The translations under genes and the position numbers were made by a program. A stretch of 64,000 bases of DNA from the NCBI RefSeq assembly GCF_015706575.1, contig NW_024037062.1:1794811-1858810 (forward strand), in the 5' to 3' direction. Source of the stretch: Patiria miniata (taxonomy: Eukaryota; Echinodermata; Asteroidea; Valvatida; Asterinidae). This document shows, piece after piece, positions 36,111-47,425 of this stretch. The notes below the pieces were generated by a model. It did no database searches. It was given only the letters and a program-made list of their open reading frames with translations, and was not told the DNA's origin. Position 1 is the stretch's first letter. Each line of letters begins with the position of its first letter.

Positions 36111-36480
36111 TCCGGGTCAAATTTGAACCGGAATCCGGGTCCTATGGGGCCTGACGCTTCTCCGAGTCAAAATGACACTTTGCCGGGTCAAAATGACACT
36201 TTTCCGGGTCAAAATGACACGTCTTTGACTCACTTTCCGGTCACTTTGAACCAGAAAAGTGTCACTTTTCCAGGTCAAAATGACACTTTGCCAGATCAAA
36301 ATAACAACAGTTTTCCGGGTCAAAGTTTCTCTTCTTAGACTCATTGTCCGGGTCATTTTGACCCCAAAAGTGTCTTTTGACCCGAAAAAAAGTGTCACTT
36401 TGATCCGAGAAAATGTCATTTTGACCCGGAAAAAAGTCAGGCCAAATAGGACCCGGATCCAGGTCAAATCTGACCCAGGA
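36111..36480. mobile_element. 370-bp foldback element made of 21-bp repeats
   Basis: The outer 45 bp on the left (TCCGGGTCAAATTTGAACC...) reappear in reverse complement at the right end (TCCTGGGTCAGATTTGACC...), sharing ATCCGGGTCCTAT and GGCCTGAC. Inside, the left half repeats a 21-bp unit of type TTTCCGGGTCAAAATGACACT. The right half carries the reverse complement (AGTGTCATTTTGACCCGGAAA). The whole can fold into a long imperfect hairpin. The tandem-repeat arms recall foldback elements such as FB of Drosophila or the TU elements of sea urchins. No transposase. Overlapping frames of 71-126 codons here are by-products of the 21-bp period. Confidence 0.8.
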
Positions 36481-38039
36481 CTTATTAGAAATATCACAGA
36501 TTGAAGTTTGGTGTTTTACCGCCTTATGGCGAAATAGCCACAGGACGCACGCACGGTTTTGGTTGAAAGAGAGAGGCTCGACTGGCAAGCTTCGGCCACT
36601 TGAATGTGCTGTTACGTCATAGCTTTACAACCTACATATTCGACCGACCGAAGACCCGACCTCATGGCCCAGCGCTTCCAATATCTTTATTGGCTGCTGT
36701 GCGTCTTGACTGCGCCGCCCCCTGTTAAATTGATTTGGCCCACTTCTGCGCATCACTCATGCTTCACGCTTAACGCAGCACCATATTGGTGCCAGCGTTG
36801 GTAGGCTGACCCCTACGTCATAGGTCAACTTGGCAATTTACGCGTTGGCCGTTATCAGATTTGAAATGGTCCGCCATTGTGAGTCTGTGTTCAGGCTACC
36901 TACAGAGGCCATACAACGCCAAGGCGTCCGCATGACTTCGTGCAGTTTTGCTCTTGTTCTAATGCAGCAATTCAGTCAAAAGCGCGCTCTTATAATTTGA
37001 CTGATACTTGAGAAGACAAACACAGAAAAGTATGAGGGAATTAAACACAGGATCAAGGTGGGCAGTCTTGGAGATAAAGAGTGAGACAGGAAGAGAGAGC
37101 AGATTGAGAAGTAACCACGCAGAGAAGTGTCAACAATTCAAAAGTACAGCCGAGGGAAGGGTTGCCATGGATACCAGCGAAAATAGGTGAAGCGCGCCGC
37201 AATTTTCCGAAAGGTCAAATTCGGCTTCATCTAGGTCAATTAAGTTCGTCCCGTGACCTTGTCCGCGTTTCTACCTTTGTGTCCAGCAAAAGAAGCTGAT
37301 TCCTCCCTTGTTTTTCAAAAGCTCCGAAGTGAAATTTTCTTTCTTGTTTTGTTTCTCTGACAAGATCATGCTCTACAAATTTTTAGAATTTTTAGTCAGC
37401 AACTCTGAGAGGGAGGTGATTCGAATGTTTACTTTACCATGCATAGGGGACGCCATTATGAACGCCATTATTGTGTCACGTGAAGCACATTAACGAGTTT
37501 CCACGTTGTATTACAGCTTTCCTTGGTGCATTCGTTTTATCTGCCACATCTTTAAAATCATTTCATTGCTTGATCTTCGTTGCATTATGCAAGGGGCATT
37601 AGCGAATATAACTTCAAACACTTAGTACGGTCTGATGTAAATGCTAATAAACGTTGTATCTGTGAATTGGAGGTATGCATGCAAATAGTTGTATCAGTTT
37701 GATAGTACTATACAGCATAAAAGGGTTTTAGGATTACTTTTCCTGGGTGCATTTTGTAGCAAAAACGTGGATTCCAATGGTAAGCGATTTATTCTTTTTA
37801 TCAAAAATAAAATCAGCAAATGATCAACAAACTGAAAGTATTGCACAGTGTTTATCAATTCATCATGGGTATGGCAACATGAAAGTAGACTTTTTGTTTC
37901 AATATTACAAGATAGTTCAATAGAAGCATGTACGCTTTCGATCACGGGGTTAAGGATCTATCGTAAGTCGGGGGGGGGGGAGGTGGGGTCCGGCCATTTC
38001 TTAGAAGTTTTACTCCATCTTCCTTCAAGTACTTTCTGA
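36481..38039. other. No recognisable gene
   Basis: Unique sequence. The only eye-catching point is a strong start context, GTTGCCATGG at 37163-37172, whose frame ends after seven codons at a possible donor. An 11-G tract is at 37970. Confidence 0.5.
37970..37980. repeat. G homopolymer, 11 bp
   Basis: An uninterrupted run of 11 G, followed by AGGTGGGG. Confidence 0.9.
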
Positions 38040-38420
38040 TTTATTTCCTTCAACTTTCGATTACCCAGTGGAAGATGTTTTCACCAAGAAACTCTCTCCA
38101 CGCTTGGCTCATTTTCCTCTTCAGCAAATCTCCGTCTCGCCCTGTTCTTTCTCCAGTTTCCTCCCGAAGTCGAGTTTGTCTTTCGTTGGGGCAGTTCTCT
38201 CGTACCTCATCTCCCCTTCTATTTGCCCTCTGTATACACCTCTCTCGTCATCAGTCTCTCTCGTGAAACAATCAGAGTTCCTCTCTGTCTACAGCAAAGG
38301 CCCTTTTTCCGAGGCATCCCATCCATCGTCGTTTGCCTCTTTACACTGCCTTGGACTTGCCTCGTCCAGCCCCTCTCTTGTCCTCTCTGCCTCCCTGAGG
38401 AGTAGCAGGGCATCACTGAC
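38040..38420. repeat. Pyrimidine-rich tract on the plus strand
   Basis: About 380 bp dominated by C and T, with many TCTC and CTTC words. The 161-codon plus frame here (38068-38553) is rich in Ser, Leu and Pro and is best explained by the biased composition. Such tracts can form triplex DNA. A genuine serine-rich protein segment cannot be excluded. Confidence 0.5.
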
Positions 38421-38589
38421 TAGCCAATGGCTTGGTAAACATCAAAACTCTGATCGAGCGCTAGCAGCCGTTCTCAATCCCCTTGATAGATTTCTGCTTA
38501 CGCTGCTGAGGTTCTGGTACGATTTACACGGGGCTGAAAACATGTACCGCTAGACACCTGCCCATGTCGTACAGAATCGTGACAGAGCC

Positions 38590-38608
38590 AAAAAAAAAAA
38601 AAAAAAAA
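38590..38608. repeat. A homopolymer, about 18 bp
   Basis: A run of about 18 A. No polyadenylation signal or retroposed body ends here as far as I can see. Confidence 0.85.
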
Positions 38609-40319
38609 CACCACACGACAGCATTTTGAAATCCCAAGCAGGGGACGGGTGTTTTGTCTGAGGTCGTGGCGATCTCATGCTGAGATTCCGCTCTGAAATA
38701 TAACTGGAATGGGTTTTCTGGGAGACTGATAGCACACGTTTTCAAGTTGTATAGGCTGTATACAGGCCTCAAAATCGCCGGGGCGTTGATAATAATTTCA
38801 GTCGTGCTATCGCATCAGGAATTGGCGAGGCTTCGTTGACAACGTCTTGGCACGTTCTGGATGTATACTAGGCCCCGGTGCTTGCAATAATATGACCTGG
38901 GAACGAGGCATGGGGCTTGCCATTGATTTAAGACTCTGGTCGTGTGCACTGTTGTGTAGTTATTGATCACTGGAAAAGGCTCAACACAAAACGGTTGGGG
39001 AGGCTTGGGCTTGGAAAGAGGAAACTGGAGTTTGATTTGCTTCTGAACAAATACAGCAGGAACTTCCTTTCTTAGTTGGCATAATAGGGTCATATTGCTA
39101 AATGGAAGATGTCTCAACGAAAGATTAAGACTTCAAACAAAATAGAGTTTGCGTGAATGAAGATATACATTACCGTAAAGATGAAAGGACGAAAGCCAGA
39201 CCTCGAAAAAATGAATTAACTTTCAGAAGAGATGCTGATCCTCTAATGGTTGGCCTCCAAAATACATGCAAGGCCATCACAAGTCGATAGAAACGTAGAC
39301 AGCTCGACGGACAGACAGACACAGGCAGCCCGTCCATATAGAACATGCAGCATCGGCAGAATATCAGACAGACATTAAGCTATCCCAGATGACAGACATA
39401 CGCATGACGCTGGCTCCACACAGACGTGGAGTCTGGGAGCCATACAATACAGATGACAGCAGAAAGAACTTGCAATGACGTCTCTCTGGAAATGACATCC
39501 ATGGATTCTTGAAGAAAAAAACCGCACATTATGACACGGTAGCTCGGAAGGCTTAAACTTAAAAACAAAAAGGGCAACAACAATTGTAGTTCGACTTCTT
39601 GCGCATGCCCACCATCGTTGAACAAAAGATCGAGTGCTTACATATTTGAGTAAATTCTTGACAACGTTGATACCATTTCACTCAAATTAACCATTTAATG
39701 AGACAATTTTTCTTAATAAGACCATTTATGAGAAAAATGTTCGAATTTTTACTCAACAACCTTTTTTATAATAAGGGCGAGTGCAATCAAGCAATGCTCT
39801 GTTGAAGAGGTGGCAGGAAAGCCTCAGTGTGATATATTTTCGGGAAATCCCACGGTATACGGTAGGGACTGTGGACAACCTAACCAACCAAGCTTGCGCA
39901 GTAGGCCTATGGGTGGGATTCTAAGTCCAGATGGACGTAGAGGGAAGAACTACAACGCAAAACTGACTCCTTAGGTCGATAGTGAAAGAACTTGGCCCTT
40001 CTTCCTCCACCTTCTTCCGTCATAATGGTTTTTCTCAATGATTCCATGTACCTAAGTACCAAATACACAGGAAAGTTACAAACGACTAGGTGAAGCAAAT
40101 TTAGCGTACAATTTCAGATTCAAATTGTTCTGGTGATGTGCATACAACTTAATAAACGATGGGGAAAAACATCTTTGTCAATCAATGCACACATAGAGCA
40201 AAGTTGAATGTTTCAACAGTGTTCATCATTCAAAGGACCGAGAACGATGCCGTGGTTAAGAACATCATAACTCAAAACATTCGAACTGAGGAGCCATCAA
40301 TCAAACCCCTAGTTGTGAA
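38609..40319. other. No recognisable gene
   Basis: AT-rich unique DNA with a short ACAG-rich patch near 39310. A TAGGCCTA word is at 39902. Confidence 0.55.
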
Positions 40320-40870
40320 TTTATATCCTAATTAAATAGAACGCTAAACAGCCTGGCAAGAATCGTGGATAATTAACGAGTGATTTATCAAACGTCCGTG
40401 TTGGCGGCTTAAACAGCTCTCAGGTCCATCAGCTATACATGTATAGCCCAACATACACGCACACGTCATCCACGATGAGGCAATGGCTCTGTATACGATT
40501 GGCATGATTTAATGTCCCGGCCCCTACATATGAATAAACTGAGCATTAAAGCCTCGGAATCCAGTTGAGGGAGGGGGAGAGTTATTAATGAAAAATAGTC
40601 CGGAGCTAAGATCAAGTGCAGAGTTAACACCCGGAGGCCCCTATATTTTCCAGTGCGATAGTTCCGGATTTGCCCATTGCTCTTGTGTTTTTCTTTAGTG
40701 CGCGCGCGTATATAACCGGCCCCACTCGTATTGTGCGGCCCGGGAGATTTGCAGCATGTATAAATGCCACGTTAAATGTTAGTCTGGTGCCCGCCGCTTC
40801 CTCAATGGTGTCCGTTTAAATGCCTGGCTCGAACTCGATCCCCGGATCATCTGTTATATAAATATTGGGG
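40320..40870. promoter_or_regulatory. Candidate regulatory island with TATA-like boxes
   Basis: The segment mixes homeodomain-type cores (CTAATTAAAT, GATAATTAACG, GTTATTAATG) with a CpG run that leads into TATATAACCGG (TATATAA at 40709-40715). Further TATA-like words follow near 40758 and 40855. A TATA box directly behind GCGCGCGCG in otherwise AT-rich DNA is unusual. There is no matching coding exon within 1 kb, so promoter function is speculative. Confidence 0.25.
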
Positions 40871-41122
40871 CATATTTTCCAACGAAGTGTTTACAGTAGG
40901 TTGCATTATTGAATAGCACAATAATCGAGTGAAACTTGGGATAAGGCTTTCATTTTACCTGTGACTGTACCAAAAAGTCCAAAGTTTTGCGTTCGAAATG
41001 ACAAAACAACTTAGGAACGTTTTTATTTTGTTTTTACAGTAAATGTACGAGAAAATTTAGCATAAAATACAGTGATGGTTACAATTACATAGTTTGTCTT
41101 TTTAGAGAAGGATGCCTTGAAA

Positions 41123-41255
41123 CCAATAGCCCTGTGACATAATGACGTCACGCTTTGTTTACATGTTCGCTTTCTTATGGGAGGCCACTGTGGGGAAGAG
41201 GGCAAGCGTATATGCAAACAAAGCGTGACGTCATTGAGTTTCGGGGCTATTCTGG
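41123..41255. mobile_element. 133-bp MITE with a CRE site in each arm
   Basis: The left arm (41123-41164) and the right arm (41212-41255) are inverted copies. They share a perfect 20-bp block containing TGACGTCA and GCTTTGTTT, plus an outer AATAGCCC. A 47-bp spacer separates them. TGACGTCA is the full CREB/ATF site, and the adjacent TGTTTAC/TGTTTGC is forkhead-like, so an insertion carries two copies of both. No target-site duplication could be fixed. Confidence 0.75.
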
Positions 41256-42439
41256 TGAGATATTTTGTTCAATCATGACAGACAACTGAACATATTTCAA
41301 CAACTGCATTTAACGTTTTCTTAACTACAGCTGATCTTTCCAATTGCCTCAATGATTTCTACCACACGGACTGATACTATTTTCTTTGGAGGAAAAACTG
41401 AACATCTTATCATTCGAATATGTCATTCTTGCAGCAAAAATATAAACTTGGACTTTTGAAAGTGACAAAATGTCACGTATTCAATCACATAATTTATTCA
41501 TCTAACCACATCATTTTATATTCCTTTCACATCTTTCGCCGGTAATTGACCGTTTGCGTCCGGCTGGACAATGAAAATGCCTCTATACGGTCATAAGAAA
41601 GCATGGTGTTCATAATTTATGTCTTGGAGTTCTGAGGTGGCGAGGATCTGAAGATGTCCTTGATTGTGTAATAAGCAAATCATGTCTTGAGAATAAGACT
41701 TGACAGTCCCGTGAGCATGTCATGATTCGTGGTGCTCATCGTCGCACATGGGTGTTTCAATTTATAGCAAGTGCTTTATCTGAATTGGGAATAACATTTC
41801 TGTACCTGTTTCTATCTGTTCTTATACGAATTTTATAGTTGTATGCATCGTACAACTCTCCGTGGTTAGTGATGTAACCAAAGGCCTCAAGTGATAAATA
41901 TTTTTGACAACTGGTAACTAATTTCACAATTGATAAAATAAAACGACAAATAGAAAAACAAATTAAAACGTACTTATGATGTTGAATTAATGATCATTTC
42001 ATGGTGATTATATTCTGTTGTTGATGGTTGTGATAGGGCCATATCCTTTCCTTCTTGCAGCACATAATGCATTTCAGGAAAACATGTATCTTTATAAAAA
42101 ATTGTATTATTATAGGTGCTATATGACGAAGAAACGTTGCATTATTTTATTTTAAAGGAACTCCAGAGGATTTTAAATTAAAGCAATGGAATGGAATGCT
42201 TTAACCGTCCGTGTGGAAATGAAAGACATGTTTTGGTCACAGCATGCCAGGAAAATAACACAAACCGAGCACATTATGAGCAAATAACTCCCACCACCCA
42301 TAGCGGATTGTGTGGCTTTACTTCCAAAATAAATTGAGACAAATGAGTTTTTAATTCCCATCCTTCGCCCGTCAGCGCCTGCAGTTCCATTAAATGCATA
42401 GTGACAATACACTAATGAGAGAACGACATTACGACAAGT
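41256..42439. other. No recognisable gene
   Basis: AT-rich unique DNA with nothing supportable. Confidence 0.55.
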
Positions 42440-43080
42440 GTAATTACTGGGCGAAGCGCGTGTTTCACGCGCGCTCCCTACTGTGAGCGTTTAATTCCCC
42501 GCGATCGAGTTGCTCCATCCAGCGAGGATGAGCGAGAGACGAAACGAAGCAACGTGGGTTGCTTTTAATCCATCGGTTTTTCTCGAGAATCCGGATCGAC
42601 ATCGGATAATGAGCACCGACTTCCTCAACCGCGTCATCTTTGATTTGACAAGCGAATAATGCGATGTGACGGCGTGTACGGCGGGCTATTACCCAAGCAA
42701 ATCGTAGACAATCAATTCTGACCGATGGTGAAGGGGGGTGGACAAAAAAGGGGGGATACCCGCGGAACCTGAGGACTTATCATCTTTCAACCTTGGATCA
42801 TCGGCAGAGCCACAGGAGCCTAACCTTGCCGGGTTTCTGCCGAGGCTGCCGGGTTTATTATCTCCTCCCAACTCTCTCGCAGAGACTACCCGGTGCCTCG
42901 CTATTTCAACCACACCCGGGCTATATATTTTCCCTCTTCTCTTCATAAACGATCCCAACGGAGCTGGCTGGTCCATACTTCTCTCGTGTTTCACGTACCC
43001 TCGGGCGGGTCTCCGGTATAACGTGCAAGGCTCCGTTGGGAGCTACCCGATTCTGTTCTTGTGAAGGGGGAAAGATCTGC
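42440..43080. other. GC-rich island, possible regulatory region
   Basis: GC and CpG content rise here and frames on both strands stay open (plus 42738-43064, minus 42689-42994). The segment includes a GCGCGTG/TTT/CACGCGC hairpin at 42456-42472, two GCCGGGTTT words near 42830 and 42850, and CTATATATTTT near 42923. No protein is recognised. The two-strand openness argues for composition, not coding. Confidence 0.3.
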
Positions 43081-46000
43081 CGTCAATTCATAACAATCGA
43101 GGGGAGACCGTAGGTGATGTGGTCAAGTGGGAATAGAACATGAATCGCGTCGTGCCGACCTTAATATTTGGCCGGGTTGTTTACATCACACACTATCCGT
43201 TTCCTGTTTACAATCTTAAGGCCATTTAGGATATTATCGTAAATTCCTCTGCAAATCCTCTTTCTTATGGCAACATTTCTTGTTTCATTATTCTAATCTA
43301 AGTCTTCACCCTTCATATTGCAGGTGTGCATAGCCTTTTATACACTGAAGTATGATCTTTATCTATCATGGTTAGTACATCTATATTAACCAATACAGTC
43401 CATGTATAACCTTTTGTTAATTGACACCGCATCCCCCAGTGTTTTATCACTTTCTTCTAATTATTCCGGCAATACTGTCCCCAACTGCACGTAGTGTCTG
43501 TCCCTTAATTTATAGACGTCTTCGCTATTTGCATTTTACCCTGCAAATGTCTTTTACTTTAGACTGACGTCTTTTTTTAATGTCTAGTCCTATGCCTGCT
43601 TGCTGACTTCATGTTTTTTTTCATGATCCGTAATTGTTTGATAGACCGTACCATGAGAACATTTGTCTTCTCCTTATTGTTTACCATTAATGTCATTTGG
43701 TATCTATATGTATTTATTCTTCTTTCTTTCTTTTTATTTAGCCTTTTGTGGCGCCTAGGATTTTCCTCTGAAGAATGGCACCGGTACATGTAACGCCTAA
43801 GGCTACTCATGACAAAGGCCCGAATGTTTACGAAGCTGTCGGTCCTCTCATTCCTTCTCACTACACGTTCCCTTTTAATAAATTTCATGATTTCTCCAGC
43901 GCTTTACGATACGTACACTATACCGCGATCAAACTCAAGACGATTTTTTTTTGTTAAATTCAATATTAACGGAGACTATTGAGTTCTTGCCAACTCGCGT
44001 ACATATACATGCAGGGTTCATGGCATTACTGAAGTGCACTAATCAGTAGAGGTGAGAAAATATTGACATGATTTCTCCTACCTGTAAGTAAAACATGCCC
44101 GGCTGTAGGAGAAACATAGCCAATAAATCTCTGGGCTTTAGAGTGTCGGCAGCTACGGGTAGCGCCAGAGATGTAATATCCTCCGCATATGATATCCTTT
44201 AAGTGCGCGGTAATCCCGAGTAAGTGCCATGGTTTGATTGCATTTCTGAAGCAGGTCCGAATTCCCCCCTTCATTCAAGAGACAGGGTTAGATTTTCTGC
44301 CTGATCACACCTAGAGATGGTGTAGCCTTGCGAATATCACACAGGTGATGCTGGCAAATGAAAACCATGGTAAAACTAGCCATGTGATATAGATCCTTCC
44401 CTCATTTCGATGTAGATTGCCCCAGTTGCGTCACAGCAGTTACAAATAATTACGAAAGCCAGACAATATATCACCCATAAGTAGGTTCCGTCCCAGAAGC
44501 GTTTCTTTATTTATGAAAATACGAGGCCCCGTCCGTGAAGGGGGACGAAAGAAGAGAGTTCCCGGTCAACTTTCGCCATCGTAATAGCACCGCGGAGAGC
44601 GCAAGGTCATTGATTGATCATCTCCAAGATTGGTTGTGCCTCATTGAGCGCGAACATTCCTCGCACAAGAACCAATTTCCACGACTCTCAGGTCGTTATC
44701 AACGCTCAATGAAATATACAGAGAGGGGAAAAGAGGTTGCTTACCTTTTTGACAATCCATAGGCTTGAAGTTCTGTATCTCCACAGGAATGAAGTCTTCG
44801 AATCGAGAATTTCAATGAATCTCAGCCTCAGAGCATTTTTCGTGAGAGTTTGTCCGGTTTAACAATCCCAAAAGGTTCCCCGTACTCAAGGAGGGCAGCA
44901 AATGCGGGTATTAACATCGCCGTCACGGACACAGTGTGGCCAATTGAGCATGCTGCGTGCAATGCGGTTATCGGTTTGGTACGCTTTTCAACGCAGCTCA
45001 CATCTACTGCAGCACTCCATAGACAAACCGTACGTAGTTCATCAACGGCGCGGTGTGTGCGGGCATCCCAGCTGTTTCACGTCGAGCACGCTGTGAGCCG
45101 ACTGCGCGGCGAGTCTGAGCCGATTTCACCGCTGAGTGACTATCTAGAGCGCCCCCACAATATATCTGGTTGACCATTAATTAGGACGAGGGAGCAACGA
45201 TTTGTCCTTACGTGTATTCACGGTCATTGGTAGGGACTCGAAGGGCGGCTGTACATTGTAACACTGATAAACGCCGGTGACTGCTGAAATCTGCAGTCTA
45301 ATAATGTAAGCACCTTATCAGAAGGGAGATACTGGAAAGGAGAAAAGTCATGCACGATCGAGCAGACGAAAAGAGCTCGTGCCATGTTTGCATACGAAAT
45401 GGGTTGTGGGCGGTCTGTTCCATAAATGTCTTTGGGTACATTGGGGTCTTGCTGAACTGAATGACGGTTTTCAATATAAACCTGCAGTCTGTATGTTCAG
45501 CATTATTCTTGTCTCAGAATGGGGGACAACAGGAAGTCGGTTTCAAGATTGATTGGACCTCAAAACAATGAGTTAGAGCTTGCATTCTATATCCCTCCAG
45601 CTCCCGAAGGGGTAAACAATTCGGTGCTAAATTTTATTTTTTAAGGTAGGCCTACATGCATCTAAATTCGACCTTTACAAGTTCCACTTCATTTTATACA
45701 TCGTGAAAAGATGAAATTAAAACAGAGAGGTCATTTTGTACTTTTGGCTGTACTTCTAGTCGGCACTCTTTTTTCCAACCGAATCACAATGCATACTAGG
45801 CTACACATTGATTCCTGCTTGTTCGGGAGCGTGTCATTCAGTTCTTCGCGGCCTTTATATCTCCTGCCTCCAACCTTGCTAAAACTACAATTCAATTACA
45901 TATACATGCATTCTCTCAATTTTGAAAGGACTCCGGTAAAGTGCCTGCTTTTGAATAAGGCAGCATTATGAAACATTTTTTTTGTGTGTACTGAAACAAG

Positions 46001-47311
46001 GGTTGATGGCTCTACTCCCGTTTACTTACCTTCCCGCCCCTAGACCGTGACTTCAACCGGTTCTGAGGGTCTAAAAGCATACATTCATGATTCCAAAGTG
46101 CTACTCATCCACGCACGACGGAATAAACGCGCACGACTGCACAAACAATCGCCATTCATCATAATATGACAGCGGAGTATCAAACGGCCTGTACGCGAAA
46201 CACTTGCCAAGTCATGGGAGATGCACTTAAAACCCAGCCAGCTTTTTTTTGTTTAGGAAACCATGGATAACAAATGAGCCCACGGCACTTTAACGATCGT
46301 TAGTGGCAGGGTCTGTAATTTATTATTTCTATTTATTCATTTGTTATTTATATCTTCTGTATACTGAGCACAAAGTTCAGCAATGTACGTCTGAGCCTTC
46401 AATTAAAAGAGAAGGAAGATTTCAGTTTTTATAAATGGGAGGGAAAAAACCTGGGAATCAAAGTGTATGTAAAAGTCAAACAGCATGGTTTTGATAAGAA
46501 ACACATTAAACACTGGCCATCGCGGCGGACGAACCAAGGAAATGGGATTGGAAGGCGGAAACAAGTACCAATAAAACGACCTGTATGGTTAAGAACAAAA
46601 TATCAAGTGTTATAGTAACTTAGTAAATCACAGGTTACAACCAACAGTGGATCGGTATTTGTCACAGTGACTATCCTGAAAACTTTGTGACTTGACTTTT
46701 TAAGTGGATAACTTGTGATGGATTCGTCAACACTCCGCAAACCTATAATGTGAATATTGGTACAGTCACTGCACAACTGAGAGGTGTGACCACACTGCAT
46801 GACATTTATATGTCCTACAATTTGTTTGTTTGCTCCTTTTTTTCTTTATACTGTTTTTGATTTGAAGTTTCTGACAGAAAATACAGGGTGGTGTTCTAGG
46901 TCATTATCCAATTTAATCCCGGAAGCATGGGCCTATAGTGAGGTGTCACATCGCAGCACATGTATACTAATTGGTTTATTTCAGAGTTAGATTTCACGCT
47001 TGATTTGACGAAAGTACTCAAGAACTTTGATTGTCTGTCTGTAATCAGCTGTCGCCAGTTACAGCTGTAAATGTCTCCCATCTGTATCCTTCGGTTCGCC
47101 TATTAGGGATTATTAACTTCACGATGTCGAAGCGTCTCTGTATCGGCTTCGGAATCACATTAATCAATGGCGAACCGTAACAACAAATCTCAACATTCCT
47201 GAAAACCCAAGGCAAGTTATGGGCGATATTGTGCCCAGCCTTTTGCAAAAATTAGGCAACATGCACATGCGAGGTGCTTGACGTAATCACGTTACCAATT
47301 TTGTTTTTCAG
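43081..47311. other. No recognisable gene
   Basis: About 4.2 kb. The patch at 44530-45180 is GC-richer and holds a 107-codon plus frame (44850-45173) that I cannot assign. A TAGGCCTA word is at 45647. The end (47296-47311) is pyrimidine-rich and forms the putative acceptor of the next entry. Confidence 0.5.
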
Positions 47312-47425
47312 CAATCTATTAGATACATTCTCCGCTGTGAGGAATATACGACATTTTGACGCCAATGTCTGCCATATTGAATACCGGCACCTAGGCAACT
47401 CCACAAAGGAACACAAGTCACAAAG
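47312..47425 (+). CDS. Candidate internal coding exon, unknown product
   Basis: A 114-bp stretch is bounded by a strong acceptor (TTTTGTTTTTCAG ending at 47311) and a consensus donor (CAAAG/GTATGA at 47426). Only one frame is open, the length is divisible by three and both phases are 2. The translation (NLLDTFSAVRNIRHF...) includes one Cys and several His and is not recognised. It might equally be an exon of a non-coding transcript. No partner exon was found. Confidence 0.25.

Noticed and set aside
37168..37187. ATGG in ideal start context with a possible donor after seven codons
   Set aside because: Too short to judge. No downstream exon in phase and no transcript evidence.
38068..38553. 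161-codon Ser/Leu-rich frame as a possible protein
   Set aside because: It coincides with a pyrimidine-rich tract that suppresses stop codons, and no splice or domain support was found.
42217..42240. TGAAAGACATG, shared with the start of miR-71
   Set aside because: The remainder differs and no hairpin partner is found nearby.
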